This document shows positions 11,988 to 21,008 of a stretch of 64,000 nucleotides of DNA, piece after piece. Below the pieces are notes generated by a model that had not been told where the DNA came from, made no database searches, and saw nothing but the letters and a program-made list of their open reading frames with translations. The stretch is taken from the NCBI GenBank assembly GCA_037042915.1, contig CM073197.1, positions 3,224,001 to 3,288,000 on the forward strand. Reading direction: 5' to 3'. Source of the stretch: Auricularia sp. M13. Taxonomy: Eukaryota; Basidiomycota; Agaricomycetes; Auriculariales; Auriculariaceae. Position 1 is the first letter of the stretch. Each line of letters begins with the position of its first letter. A program made the position numbers and the translations under genes.

Positions 11988-13012
11988 CTACTTGCCATCG
12001 GTAATCTCAACAGAGTGCTCCCAAACCTTCTCTATGACTTCGTCATTGAGGTGCTTATTCCGTGGGACGTCGTCTCCCTTATTGTTCCGATAGTGCGCGC
12101 CGGTGGCGAGCTTGGGATCGAAAAGCGAGTATGCCATGTTCTCGCCGGCAGTTTGCACGGAAGTCAGGAATGGCCGCATCATGACAGCAAGCCCGTTGCC
12201 TATGTGCCTCACGCCGAACGGAAGAGATCTGAACAGCCCCGTGTCAACGCCGCCAGGATATGCATGCGTGAAGGATACTGTTGGGTAGCGCTTTGCGAAA
12301 GCCTGAAATGCGATATGATCAGACTTTCGGGACTCAGAAGAATTAGAATGGATGCGGCTTACGGCGACGGCAGCGTCGTTGTAGGTGGCACCAGTCCTAC
12401 CTGCCTGGAAGAGGCTATAATGATTCTTGAGCGTCATGTCGTTCAGGTTGACAGGGCCTCCGAGTATTGAGTCCAGGATTGTCATTACGCGCGCAGGTTC
12501 TCCCGCCGCTGCCGCTTTCTCCAGCAATGGCGTGAGCTCGCGCGCGAACTTGAAGCGCGAATAATGATGAACAGCAAGCTGTGAAAGACCTCAGTGGGCT
12601 GTCAATTACTTAAGCAACCCTTGTAAACCTTGTAATCAACACCGTCTTCAGTGGGTGTGAAGCCCGCCATAGACATCAGTCCCGCAGAGAGGACGAGGTA
12701 GTTTATCTTGCCCAGTCGTCGGCTGAGATCGCGCGTGACGACGCCGACGTTTTGCATCCTCGAGACGTCGCATTGCACGAATTCGTACTTGCCACCGTTG
12801 ACCGGCGGGGGCAATGCTGCAATTATTTCGTCTGCTGCGGCCTTGTTGCGGCCGATGAGGATGAGGTGTGCGTTCCCCTGGGTGTATTTCGCTAGCGCCT
12901 CCGCGACACCGCGTCCGATGCCGCTCGTGCCACCAACGAGGACTGCGACAGGCTGGATGGTCGTCGGCGCATTCCTAACGTTTTCCGCGAGGACGATGGG
13001 GAATGAAGGCAT
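11988..13012 (-). CDS. Short-chain dehydrogenase/reductase-like protein
   Basis: Three predicted exons: 13012-12629, 12578-12363 and 12302-11988, with introns of 50 and 60 nt, giving 304 residues. The N-terminal Rossmann signature TGxxxGIG is seen as GGTSGIGRGVAEALAKY (residues about 28-44), followed by LILIGRNKAAA, CDVSR and the LSAGLM strand, all typical of NAD(P)-dependent SDRs. The usual catalytic YxxxK after the active-site Ser is not evident: the corresponding region reads HYSLFQAGRTGATYND. A later motif HAYPGGVDTGLF matches the SDR PG segment. Fungal relatives with this altered active site exist as unassigned NAD(P)-binding proteins; the reaction is unknown. It sits beside and co-directional with the P450. 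It shares a 225-base divergent promoter region (13013-13237) with the plus-strand gene. Confidence 0.87.
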
Positions 13013-13237
13013 AGTGGCTTCAAGGAAGAGTTTGTCAGTGTGTTGTAAGCTTTATATACGCAGTGACGAGGCTCTCGAGATTCGTGTTCAACGGCAGGTG
13101 ACCTAGGGCGTGCTTAGTCAGCACGTGAAAGGATCACGTGGTATGATAGCCACCTTTAGTCAACTCTCCCTCTGGGTGCGCGTTCATTGTCGTTGCCCAG
13201 TGCCACGAGCATGCAGGGTTGACCAGCGTCGGATTTA

Positions 13238-15169
13238 ATGGCAAGTTCAACCGAACCTCCGGGAAATTCCGTTCTCATTCCAACCTGTCCGATGTCGATC
13301 CGGGAGCCCAAGACCAAGTCTGCGAGCGTCAGCCTGACCCGCACAATGGGCAAGGCCCTCGCCGACGTTCTGAACAATAAGCCAGCGAGCGCAACGACGA
13401 GCAGAGCCTCAGGAATCGTCCCGCCGTCTGAGTTCGGCGGCGCCCCGACCAAATCGTCGAGCCTCAGGCGGCTGAGCCTTCAGCCAGGCTCGAAGACAGC
13501 TGCCAGCAATGCTTTGGGCATTGGGTCTCCGCCGGGCGGCCAGGGACCCTCAGGCCGCGTCTCGCGCTCGTCGTCGACGCCTACGCTGGACAAGAAGCTG
13601 GCCACGCTGCCAGAGGAGCCCGCGAAGCCTCCAGCGCCGACAAAGGCAAAGGGAAGGCTCTCCAAGAGCCCCAAGCCTAGCGTCATGCACCAGCCCAGCG
13701 CCCTGCCGAAATACAAGCCCAAGATCTCGTCGCTGGTCTCGACGGCGCCGGCGAAGGTGCCGCCGTCTCCCGTCAGGCTGGGCACGCGCAAGCGGCGCCA
13801 GAGCGAGGACTCCAGCAGCGCGACCCTATCCTCGGGGTCGGCCACGGCGAATGAAGCCGCAAAGGAGTCTCTGTCGCCACCCGCCAAACCACCCGCCGCA
13901 CGCCCTGTGAGCCCGTTGCCGAAACGTGCCAGCAAACCGCCCGCAAAGGCTGCTCCCTCGCCCAAGGCCTCGCCTTCAACGTCGTCGCTTGCCAAAGAGA
14001 ACGCCGACTCGAAGAAGGACGGGTCTCCGCTCAAGAAGGTGGCTCGCCACACACCGTCTCTCCCACGACTTTCTCCCGCAGTCTCCGTTCGACCGCCGTC
14101 AACGAACAGTTCTCCAGCCAAGACTCCGTCGAAGGCTCCGTCAAAAACACCACTCAAGAAGAAGAAATCCATCGCAGACACCGTCGCCTCACCCAATTCC
14201 GCAAATGACTCTCAAGAAGTCTCGTTCATGCTCAACGACGTCGTGTCGCCGACGCAGCCCACGCCCGCGCTGCCGCGTCTGCGCCCGCCACTGCCGCGCA
14301 CGCCAGGCTCTATCGGCGGCCTGCCAGGGCGCAACAGGCTGTCTTACGCTTCGCCGCTTGGGACGCGCGGGTCGATCCTGAGCTGGGAGGACATGTCGCG
14401 CTCGTTCGGCGCGAACGTGGACGAGCTCGGCACGTTCCTGACGGACGTCTCCGCGCCGTTCACGCCGCGCGACCGCACGGTGTCGGTCGCGTTCAGCGAC
14501 GCGAGTATGACCGGTATGAGCGACGCGTGGGGCTCGCCGCGCACGTCCGGCATCGGCCTCACGCCCAGCCTCAGCATCTCGCAGGTCATGTTCCCGTCCC
14601 CGCCGTCGGACGTTGGCGCGGCGGACGCCAGCTTCGGCGACATCACCGCCACGAGCCCCATCCGCCCTGGCGGCGCGGACGACGCGAGCACTCAGGGAGA
14701 AGAGGTCGACGAGGAGGCCGACGCGCAACAGCTGTTCGGCCCTGCGGACCCGGACGAGCGCCACGCAGCGCTGGTGCTGCTGCAGATGCAACTTGCGGCG
14801 CTCGAGGGCGTGCGCGAGGAGCGTGACGCTCTGCGGGAGGAGCGCGATGCGCTCGTGGACGCGCAACAGCGCGCGGAGGAGGAGGAGCGCGCGCGCATGA
14901 TGCAGGAGGAGGTCGCGCAGGAGGAGCGCGTCGCGCGCGTGGCGGCCGAGGAGCGGGCCTCCGAGGAAGCGCAGCGCGTGAGCGACGCGCTCAGTGCCAT
15001 GCGCGAGATGCAAGGCCGCCTGCGCCTCGAAGCTGCTCGCGGCGCCGCAGCTGAATGGCGCGCCGCCGTTGAGCTGCTTAGGGCGGAGAAGATGCGCCTG
15101 GCGGCCGAGCGCGAGGTGCTCTCCGTTGTGCGCGACTGTGCAGCCATCGCGGCTGCCGTCTCCGTTTGA
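13238..15169 (+). CDS. Hypothetical disordered protein with C-terminal coiled coil
   Basis: Single-exon frame of 643 codons from ATG 13238. Residues 1 to about 480 are rich in Ser, Pro, Lys and Ala with many SP/TP dipeptides and short basic clusters, as in proteins that bind microtubules or chromatin and are phosphorylated by proline-directed kinases. A short segment near residues 325-335 (SQEVSFMLNDVV) and another around 375-395 (RGSILSWEDMSRSFG) look more ordered. The C-terminal ~140 residues are Glu/Arg/Ala heptads (REERDALREERDAL and following) predicting a long coiled coil. I recognise no named family. Codon use and GC content match the neighbours and the frame is unbroken, so it is a real gene; a cytoskeletal or nuclear scaffold role would be a guess. 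Confidence 0.8.
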   Translation: MASSTEPPGNSVLIPTCPMSIREPKTKSASVSLTRTMGKALADVLNNKPASATTSRASGIVPPSEFGGAPTKSSSLRRLSLQPGSKTAASNALGIGSPPGGQGPSGRVSRSSSTPTLDKKLATLPEEPAKPPAPTKAKGRLSKSPKPSVMHQPSALPKYKPKISSLVSTAPAKVPPSPVRLGTRKRRQSEDSSSATLSSGSATANEAAKESLSPPAKPPAARPVSPLPKRASKPPAKAAPSPKASPSTSSLAKENADSKKDGSPLKKVARHTPSLPRLSPAVSVRPPSTNSSPAKTPSKAPSKTPLKKKKSIADTVASPNSANDSQEVSFMLNDVVSPTQPTPALPRLRPPLPRTPGSIGGLPGRNRLSYASPLGTRGSILSWEDMSRSFGANVDELGTFLTDVSAPFTPRDRTVSVAFSDASMTGMSDAWGSPRTSGIGLTPSLSISQVMFPSPPSDVGAADASFGDITATSPIRPGGADDASTQGEEVDEEADAQQLFGPADPDERHAALVLLQMQLAALEGVREERDALREERDALVDAQQRAEEEERARMMQEEVAQEERVARVAAEERASEEAQRVSDALSAMREMQGRLRLEAARGAAAEWRAAVELLRAEKMRLAAEREVLSVVRDCAAIAAAVSV

Positions 15170-16340
15170 TTATGACCTTTATTCTCTTCTTACTGTCTTC
15201 ATTTTGCTTCTTGATCCGATGCCTGTCTCGCAATACCCAGAGACGCTCTTGTTGTACTATACCCGCTCCCCGTCCACCCATTCAGTCCGCTCTCTCGCTC
15301 ATGCCGCGCCAAGTTCTGTACTTGTTGCGTTATTATGTCTTTCTGATAATGTCATGACGATTTTAATCTCGCAACTGGGCTGGGATTGAATATCTCTTCC
15401 GTCGGGGTTGTGGATGATGATGACGCGCTGTACCGTACTGTACCGTTCGTAACTCTGACTCTCGCCAATCACTTTTCCCAACTGGGCAACGCGGACGCTC
15501 TAACACTCGCTATTTGACCACGGTGTGCAGGCATGATTACAAAGGTTTTCTAATGATAGGTGGTGCTGTAGACGCCGTCTAGCTCATGATCCACTGACTC
15601 CGAGAGCACGACGAATGTCGCGGGCGGGTTGAAGCCGCCCTACACATGCTGAACTGAGTCCACACGCACAGATCGCAATCGGTTGCAGCCCTTTGTAATC
15701 AGCGCATGCTGAAAGTCGAGGCATGCTGTTTACTTGTTTACCGCGTGAAAGCTCATTGACATACTGAACCGATTCGCCTTTCTCCCATGAAAATCGACAG
15801 CGGCGACTATTTTCGAGTCAACCTACCAGCTTTAGGTTTTCTTGGTTCCTGAGGCCTCTGCTCAGTGTCCGACACCGTGTCCTTGCACTGCGTGCACGCA
15901 CTTCTCTCTTCACCATTGAAACACTCGCTTCTGCGCTGGATTGGCGTGTCTTCTCCGAAAAAGTACTCGACAGGCATCTCGGCGTTTCGCTCGGGCTTGG
16001 TAGCGCCTTCGCTCGGCCACTTTATGCACCATGCTGGCCTGACACTCGACGAAGCCCTGTCTCCGACGCGTCCATATGTGCTCTGCTGGCGCCTAGCCGG
16101 CCTCGCCCACGTTCAGGCTCGTTTCACCGCGGGAAGCTCCACGGCGCTTCAGGCACCATGCGTGCGCGTCCCGGACAAGAAGACGACGCACCCTTTGCGT
16201 GGGTGACCATGCGGAGGCTCCTTCAGGCGTTCTGTGTTTGCACCACGGGGATAGACCAAATTCACCTATCTCAGAGAGTATAAGGTGACGCTCTGCGGAG
16301 AATAGAGAGCGATTTTAGCTCTTCGTCGACGATCCCACTC
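15170..16340. other. Intergenic region without a recognised gene
   Basis: It contains the 3' side of the coiled-coil gene and the promoter of the glycosyltransferase. A plus frame at 15865-16206 (113 codons) has no recognisable motif. Confidence 0.5.
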
Positions 16341-17645
16341 ATGCTCAATCCCACCTCCCAACAATCGCTGCTCCGCCCGGCCATTGTCGTGCTCAACGCC
16401 AAGTATCTCCCCAAGTCTTGCGACGAGCCAGCGCGCGTGGGAGCGACGGCCTTCGGGATGTCCGTCATCGAGGCGCTTCGCGAACTTGGCGTCCTCCGCG
16501 GAGTTGTGCTCTACTCGCGGGAGGAAGCTTTCATCAGCCCTCGCACTGAAGTGTCGACCTACAAAGAAACACCTTGCATCACCGTCCAATTCAACTTCCG
16601 CATGAACCCCGTCGACATCACCGGGGCGCTTGCCAGCGCATTCGGCCTGCCACCCACATCCGGCGGTGCACAGAGGCCTATCGTTTACTACCAGACCGAC
16701 GTCCTGCTCGGCTTCCACCCGCCGCACGTCCCTTTCGTTGTGACGCATCACGGCCCCTTCGTCGCGGATTTTGTGCGTCACTTCTCCTCCCGAGCTGCGG
16801 CCGTTGCGTTTGGCGGAGCAGACAAAGTGCGCATGTTACGGCGCCAGCAGGACCTCGGCGTCCAGGTGCTCGCAAATTCGCCAAACGGCGTCGCTTTCCT
16901 GCACTCTACGCTGCAGGGCCGATGCTTGCTCACTAGCGGCGTGCCTTGGGACAAGTGCTGCTTCGGTCTCAGCCCACCCATACACATTCCGAAGCACGAT
17001 CCGACATACGAGCTCCCTCACGACATTGAGGCTTTCCTCAAAGGCAGTGCCAAGAGCTCCGTCATCCTGTTTACCGCGGTAGCCCGTCTCGACTTCTTCA
17101 AGAACATCTCAGTAGTGGTCGATGCGGTAATCCATCTGTGGGAGCGCGGTGTGGCTGCACGACTGCTTGTAGTAGGGGATTCTGATGACGAGCACGGTAG
17201 TGCACGGCGCGCAGAGCTGAGGAAACTCATACCCGGACGATATGCAGCGGACGCCGTCTTCGTCCCTCGGATGCCGAAACCAGCACTCTATGCACTATTC
17301 CGGCTAGTGCGAAAGCTCGGCGTATTCGTATGCACCTCGCGATACGAGACTTTGGGTATCACGCCGCTCGAGGCCGCCGCCGCAGGCGTGGCTACCCTGG
17401 TGCCTGCCTCTGCTCGCGTCGAGGCGTCGGTGTGGTTCCCCAGGCGGTATAGAGTCGCGCCGAAGGGAGTAGCCGTTGCTACGCGCGCCCTGGCGCTGTT
17501 GAAAGCTGGAGTAGAGAGTCACGGGGCCTTTCTTGAGGCATGGATGACCAAGCGGACGAGCGAGGACATGTTCAGACGATCCATAGCTCTCTGCTGGGCA
17601 CAATTTTCTGATCGGGTTAATGAATCTGAAAATGTCGAGGCATAG
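16341..17645 (+). CDS. GT-B fold glycosyltransferase, GT4-like
   Basis: Intronless frame of 434 residues from ATG 16341. The C-terminal half shows the retaining GT-B pattern: a FTAVARLDFFKNISVVVDA strand-loop that resembles the GRLxxxKG segment, LLVVGDSDDE, and the donor-binding Ex7E as ETLGITPLE (Glu336 and Glu344) followed by AAAAGVATLVPA. The N-terminal half has VVTHHGPF, matching the acceptor-domain histidines of GT4 enzymes. It would transfer a sugar from a nucleotide donor to an unknown acceptor. No signal peptide or membrane segment is evident, so a cytosolic site is likely. The lack of introns among intron-rich genes makes retrocopying or transfer from bacteria worth testing, but base composition does not stand out. 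Confidence 0.82.
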   Translation: MLNPTSQQSLLRPAIVVLNAKYLPKSCDEPARVGATAFGMSVIEALRELGVLRGVVLYSREEAFISPRTEVSTYKETPCITVQFNFRMNPVDITGALASAFGLPPTSGGAQRPIVYYQTDVLLGFHPPHVPFVVTHHGPFVADFVRHFSSRAAAVAFGGADKVRMLRRQQDLGVQVLANSPNGVAFLHSTLQGRCLLTSGVPWDKCCFGLSPPIHIPKHDPTYELPHDIEAFLKGSAKSSVILFTAVARLDFFKNISVVVDAVIHLWERGVAARLLVVGDSDDEHGSARRAELRKLIPGRYAADAVFVPRMPKPALYALFRLVRKLGVFVCTSRYETLGITPLEAAAAGVATLVPASARVEASVWFPRRYRVAPKGVAVATRALALLKAGVESHGAFLEAWMTKRTSEDMFRRSIALCWAQFSDRVNESENVEA

Positions 17646-17715
17646 AACAGTTACTGCACAATGATACACCCAGATCGTCTGTAAGAGATTTTTGCGACGC
17701 ATGGAAGAATGTCAT

Positions 17716-18822
17716 TCAAGCGGCAAGCCTGGCAAAGAACGCCAGTACACCTTCACCGTGGCCGAACTCGTCGGGATCCGAGTCCCATCGGCGTGCCGAT
17801 ATCCGAATATTGTGATTAGTGCAAGCGGTATGCAATTCTGCGAGGGATTCATGTAGCCCATATTCATAATCGAATGTGGGGTCGAGCCTGAAAGCTATCT
17901 CCCGCAGCTGTTGTACTGCTGGGCTGCGGTCGCGAAGGAGTGATCCTAGAGTTTCGGCAATATCGAGGAAGCTCGAGTAGATCGAGCCCCAACTGCAAAG
18001 CAGCACCAGGCGACGAAGTGGTGCACCACAGCGGGAGAGTAGCCCTGGGAACGATGATAGCTCAGCGGCTCTGAGCATCAGCAGAGTAAGACGAGGAAAT
18101 GCTGCCACGACGCGATAGGCCACAGAAGGCTCCAGGGTGCCATCTCTAGAGCTGAATGTGAAGAAGAGGTACTGGACGCAGTTCCCTTCCTCGAGGCAAT
18201 GGAGGACGTCAGGCGAGGAATTGTTGTGCAATGCAAGCCAACTGAGGGTGCGCCTCGACAGCGCGAACAGATGGCAGAATAAACGGCTGTCGTATCCAAA
18301 ATATGACAGACGCTGTAATCTGAATGGATACGACGGATATGGCCTATCGCTCGAGGTGCCCAAGGGTTGGTCGACAGCATATATGTCGGGAGCCACTTCG
18401 AGTTCTTGGAGTCGAGGTGTATGAGATAGGATTGATACGACAACTTGCGTAGGAAGGTTTTCGTGTAGACAGAGGGTCCGTAGATTTGAGAGCTGATGGG
18501 CTCGCAGAATTGAGGTTGTTTGATTGGCGAAGATAGCTGAAACGTCTACGTCGGGATCCAGCCATAGAAAGAGCAAGCGGCACGACGGCAATAGCGCAAG
18601 CATATGCGGCATATCCAAGAGGTCAGGATCACCGCCTGCTGTGTCCGGGATGATGAGGATACTGTGCTGCGCTACAATCGAAGGGTCGAGTAGCCGTAAG
18701 GCGGCCACATCCCTAGAAAAGTTGCCTTCCAGGTCGGGTACGAACTGGTTGAGGCATCACTTCAAATGTTGTATGTGACGGAACGTTCCACGCACCGCAA
18801 CTGGCGCCTCCTTGCGCCACAT
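17716..18822 (-). CDS. Leucine-rich / F-box-like family protein
   Basis: Predicted exons 18822-18796 and 18744-17716 join to 351 residues; the main frame has no ATG before Asp-Val at 18708, and the short first exon (MWRKEAPVA) with a GTGCGT donor and CAG acceptor supplies one. The body shows irregular leucine-rich repeats such as LSNLRTLCLHENLPTQVVV, HTPRLQELEV and RLTLLMLRAAELSSFPGLL, of the sort found in the large basidiomycete F-box/LRR families. The F-box itself was not seen, so a substrate-recruiting role in ubiquitination is only possible. It converges on the glycosyltransferase gene, with about 70 bases between stops. A decayed relative lies at 8.4-9.1 kb. Confidence 0.65.
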
Positions 18823-19517
18823 GCGTAAGGTGGATTCACCGTGGTTGTTGAGAGCACTTGGAGAGCACTAAGCTTTGGTTTTGTTTGGCCGTGAGCCTAA
18901 GCAAGTTCTGATGAGAATGCAAATCAATACCACTAGGGTGGGGGTATATTGACCCAAAGGGCCCATAGGTGTTGGTCAACTCGACTTCTCAGATATATAC
19001 TGTATGTGACTCGCCCATGATCCCTGTTCGCCAAAGAGGTATACCTTCTCGCACAGTTGCTATCCCTGCCGCGGCGCAAACTTGCCCAGAGTCCTTGCAA
19101 GTACTGACCAACAGCGACAAGTTGCAAGGCGCCAAGATAGGCCAAGCAAGAGAAGTGAACCCATGCGACGACCAAGCAAAATATGCGCTTATAGGTGAAT
19201 CCTGCTAAGCCAAGCATTCCCCTTGCTCTTTCTTACCCCCACGGAAACGACGACGAAGAACGGCGGAGCGCACGCCGCCAGCAGCCGCGCCACGGTCGTA
19301 TGAAAGTCAGAATTCTAGTCCTGCAGCCTACAGGAATACAGGGCAGAGTGGTGTCGACAGTAAGTGAACAGCAAGTACTGCACGACATCGTGCAACTAAA
19401 ACATCCAAGAACCGCATGTAGCATGCAGCCGTATTTTGTGCCTAGATATCCGGTAAGTGTCGAATCCTCGGTATGACAGAGATCGTGAGGGTAATATGAG
19501 CAGGGTGACGATGATGC
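18823..19517. other. Intergenic region
   Basis: About 700 bases between two minus-strand genes. No coding potential beyond short chance frames was seen. Confidence 0.5.
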
Positions 19518-20651
19518 TTAGAGCATCATGGCCAAAATGATCGCGACAACCGCCCCGAGCGCGCTGGACACGCGAAGAGCCGCAGCGCTATTAGTGCCGT
19601 CGTCGTCGCCAGAACCGCCCGTAGCAGACGGGGATTCGTCGTCGGTTCCAGTCGGTGCATGGACAATCGTCGAGCTTTCGCCCAGAGGGTAGGCCTCCTT
19701 GCCCGACGCAGGCGATGCGCCCGGCTCCAGGGTAGCGCCGGAGATGCCTGCAAAGAAGACCTGCTGGTCGACGGGCGTCGCCCAGGTGTTGTCCGCGCCG
19801 CCGAAGAAGCTCTGGAAGTGCACGCCGCGGAAGACGGTTTCAGGTTTGGTGCGGATCTGCAGGTTGGTCGCGTGGATGACACTCTCGCCATTGACGAACA
19901 GCTCGAGCTCGCCGTCCGTCTGGCCGACGGTGTTGAGCTTCACGCGCTCCGCGACGACAGTCCAGTCGCCCGTCGCGAACTTGAACGCGCCGCGCGCGAC
20001 GGAGACGCCGTAGGAGCCGTCGATGACGGAGTTTTGCAGCAGGCCGAACGATTTGGTGTTGGGGTCGCTGCCGTCCGTGCTGATCGGGACGTAGGCGTAT
20101 ATCTCACCCGCGCCGTCCTTGCGCCACATGAGCCGCAGGTCGAAGCAGCCCTCGCGGTCGTCCTGACGACCACCAGAGCACGCGAAGGCCTCGTCCGGCG
20201 TGGCGCCGCCGTACGGACCGGGCAGCTTGCCACCCTTGACAAAGTCGAAGCCGGCCGGGAAGTAGACTGCGTAGCTGAACAGGATCTCATTGACGCTTGG
20301 GTCGCTCCAGTCATGCCCAACGGGTCCAGGGAAGTAAAAGCCAATGCCACCGCGGGGAGCGTCGTCTGCGCTTGGGTTGTAGCTACCTTTCGGATAGTCG
20401 ATGAGCCACGCCTTGGTGCCCGACGGTGCGCTACCCGGAGCGTCGACAACGGTATGGTTAAGACCTTTGGACTGCTTAATAACACCCAAAGGGGCATCGT
20501 CGAGGGCGACGAAGGCGGCGCCAACGGCCTTGGGCACGCTGGGATATGTTGTGTAGCCGTCCTTGATAGCGACCGGGAACAGCGACGCCGGGTCAAACGC
20601 CAGCGCAGCCAGCGGCGCGACTGCGGTCAGCAGAAAGGAGCGGGAGTACAT
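19518..20651 (-). CDS. PL14-like polysaccharide lyase, GPI-type tail
   Basis: Intronless frame, ATG 20651, 377 residues. A longer frame reaches 20762, but the ATG at 20651 begins a good signal peptide (MYSRSFLLTAVAPLAALA). The core carries GHDWSDPSVNEILFSYAVYF, FVKGGKLPGPYGG and a Cys-containing CFDLRLMWRKDGAGEIYAYV, which are hallmarks of fungal polysaccharide lyase family 14-like proteins (glucuronan/alginate lyases cleaving by beta-elimination). The C-terminus has a Ser/Gly/Asp-rich spacer and ends in a hydrophobic stretch (ALGAVVAIILAMML), the pattern for a GPI anchor, placing it on the wall or plasma membrane. The substrate (glucuronan, alginate-like or an endogenous wall polymer) cannot be read from sequence. 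It follows the GH16 gene on the same strand, another wall-active protein. Confidence 0.8.
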   Translation of the reverse strand: MYSRSFLLTAVAPLAALAFDPASLFPVAIKDGYTTYPSVPKAVGAAFVALDDAPLGVIKQSKGLNHTVVDAPGSAPSGTKAWLIDYPKGSYNPSADDAPRGGIGFYFPGPVGHDWSDPSVNEILFSYAVYFPAGFDFVKGGKLPGPYGGATPDEAFACSGGRQDDREGCFDLRLMWRKDGAGEIYAYVPISTDGSDPNTKSFGLLQNSVIDGSYGVSVARGAFKFATGDWTVVAERVKLNTVGQTDGELELFVNGESVIHATNLQIRTKPETVFRGVHFQSFFGGADNTWATPVDQQVFFAGISGATLEPGASPASGKEAYPLGESSTIVHAPTGTDDESPSATGGSGDDDGTNSAAALRVSSALGAVVAIILAMML

Positions 20652-21008
20652 GGGACTGTGGGTGCTGTGCGAGCGACTAGGAATGTTGGGAGCGTGAGTC
20701 GTTGGAATCTGAGAAGCACGTGGGTTTGACGCTGTTTGGTCATGGCTTCGCGCCATTGTCACCGTTGCTTCCTCGCAATCTCAATAATTCTATGTTCTTC
20801 TGCCTGGGTTGAAGAGGGCACTGAGACGTGACAAACGGGATATTGGTATACATTCAATCATCATGGTCATTCAAGAAACATCATAACGATAAAGCAATGT
20901 CAGAGCTCGAAGTGTCCGAAGTCGTAGTCTAAGGGATACAGCAGTAACGAGCGCGAATAGATTAGTCGTACAGTGTCGTAATGAGAGTCCGAGGCGTTGT
21001 GTCTCGAT
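20652..21008. other. Spacer between PL14-like and GH16 genes
   Basis: About 360 bases containing the lyase promoter and the GH16 3' end. Nothing further was seen. Confidence 0.5.

Noticed and set aside
14189-15013. Long minus-strand frame opposite the coiled-coil gene
   Set aside because: It is a shadow of the Glu/Arg-rich plus-strand coding sequence and matches nothing known.
19659-20729. 356-codon plus-strand frame opposite the PL14-like gene
   Set aside because: The minus-strand protein has a signal peptide, family motifs and a GPI tail; the plus frame is its antisense.
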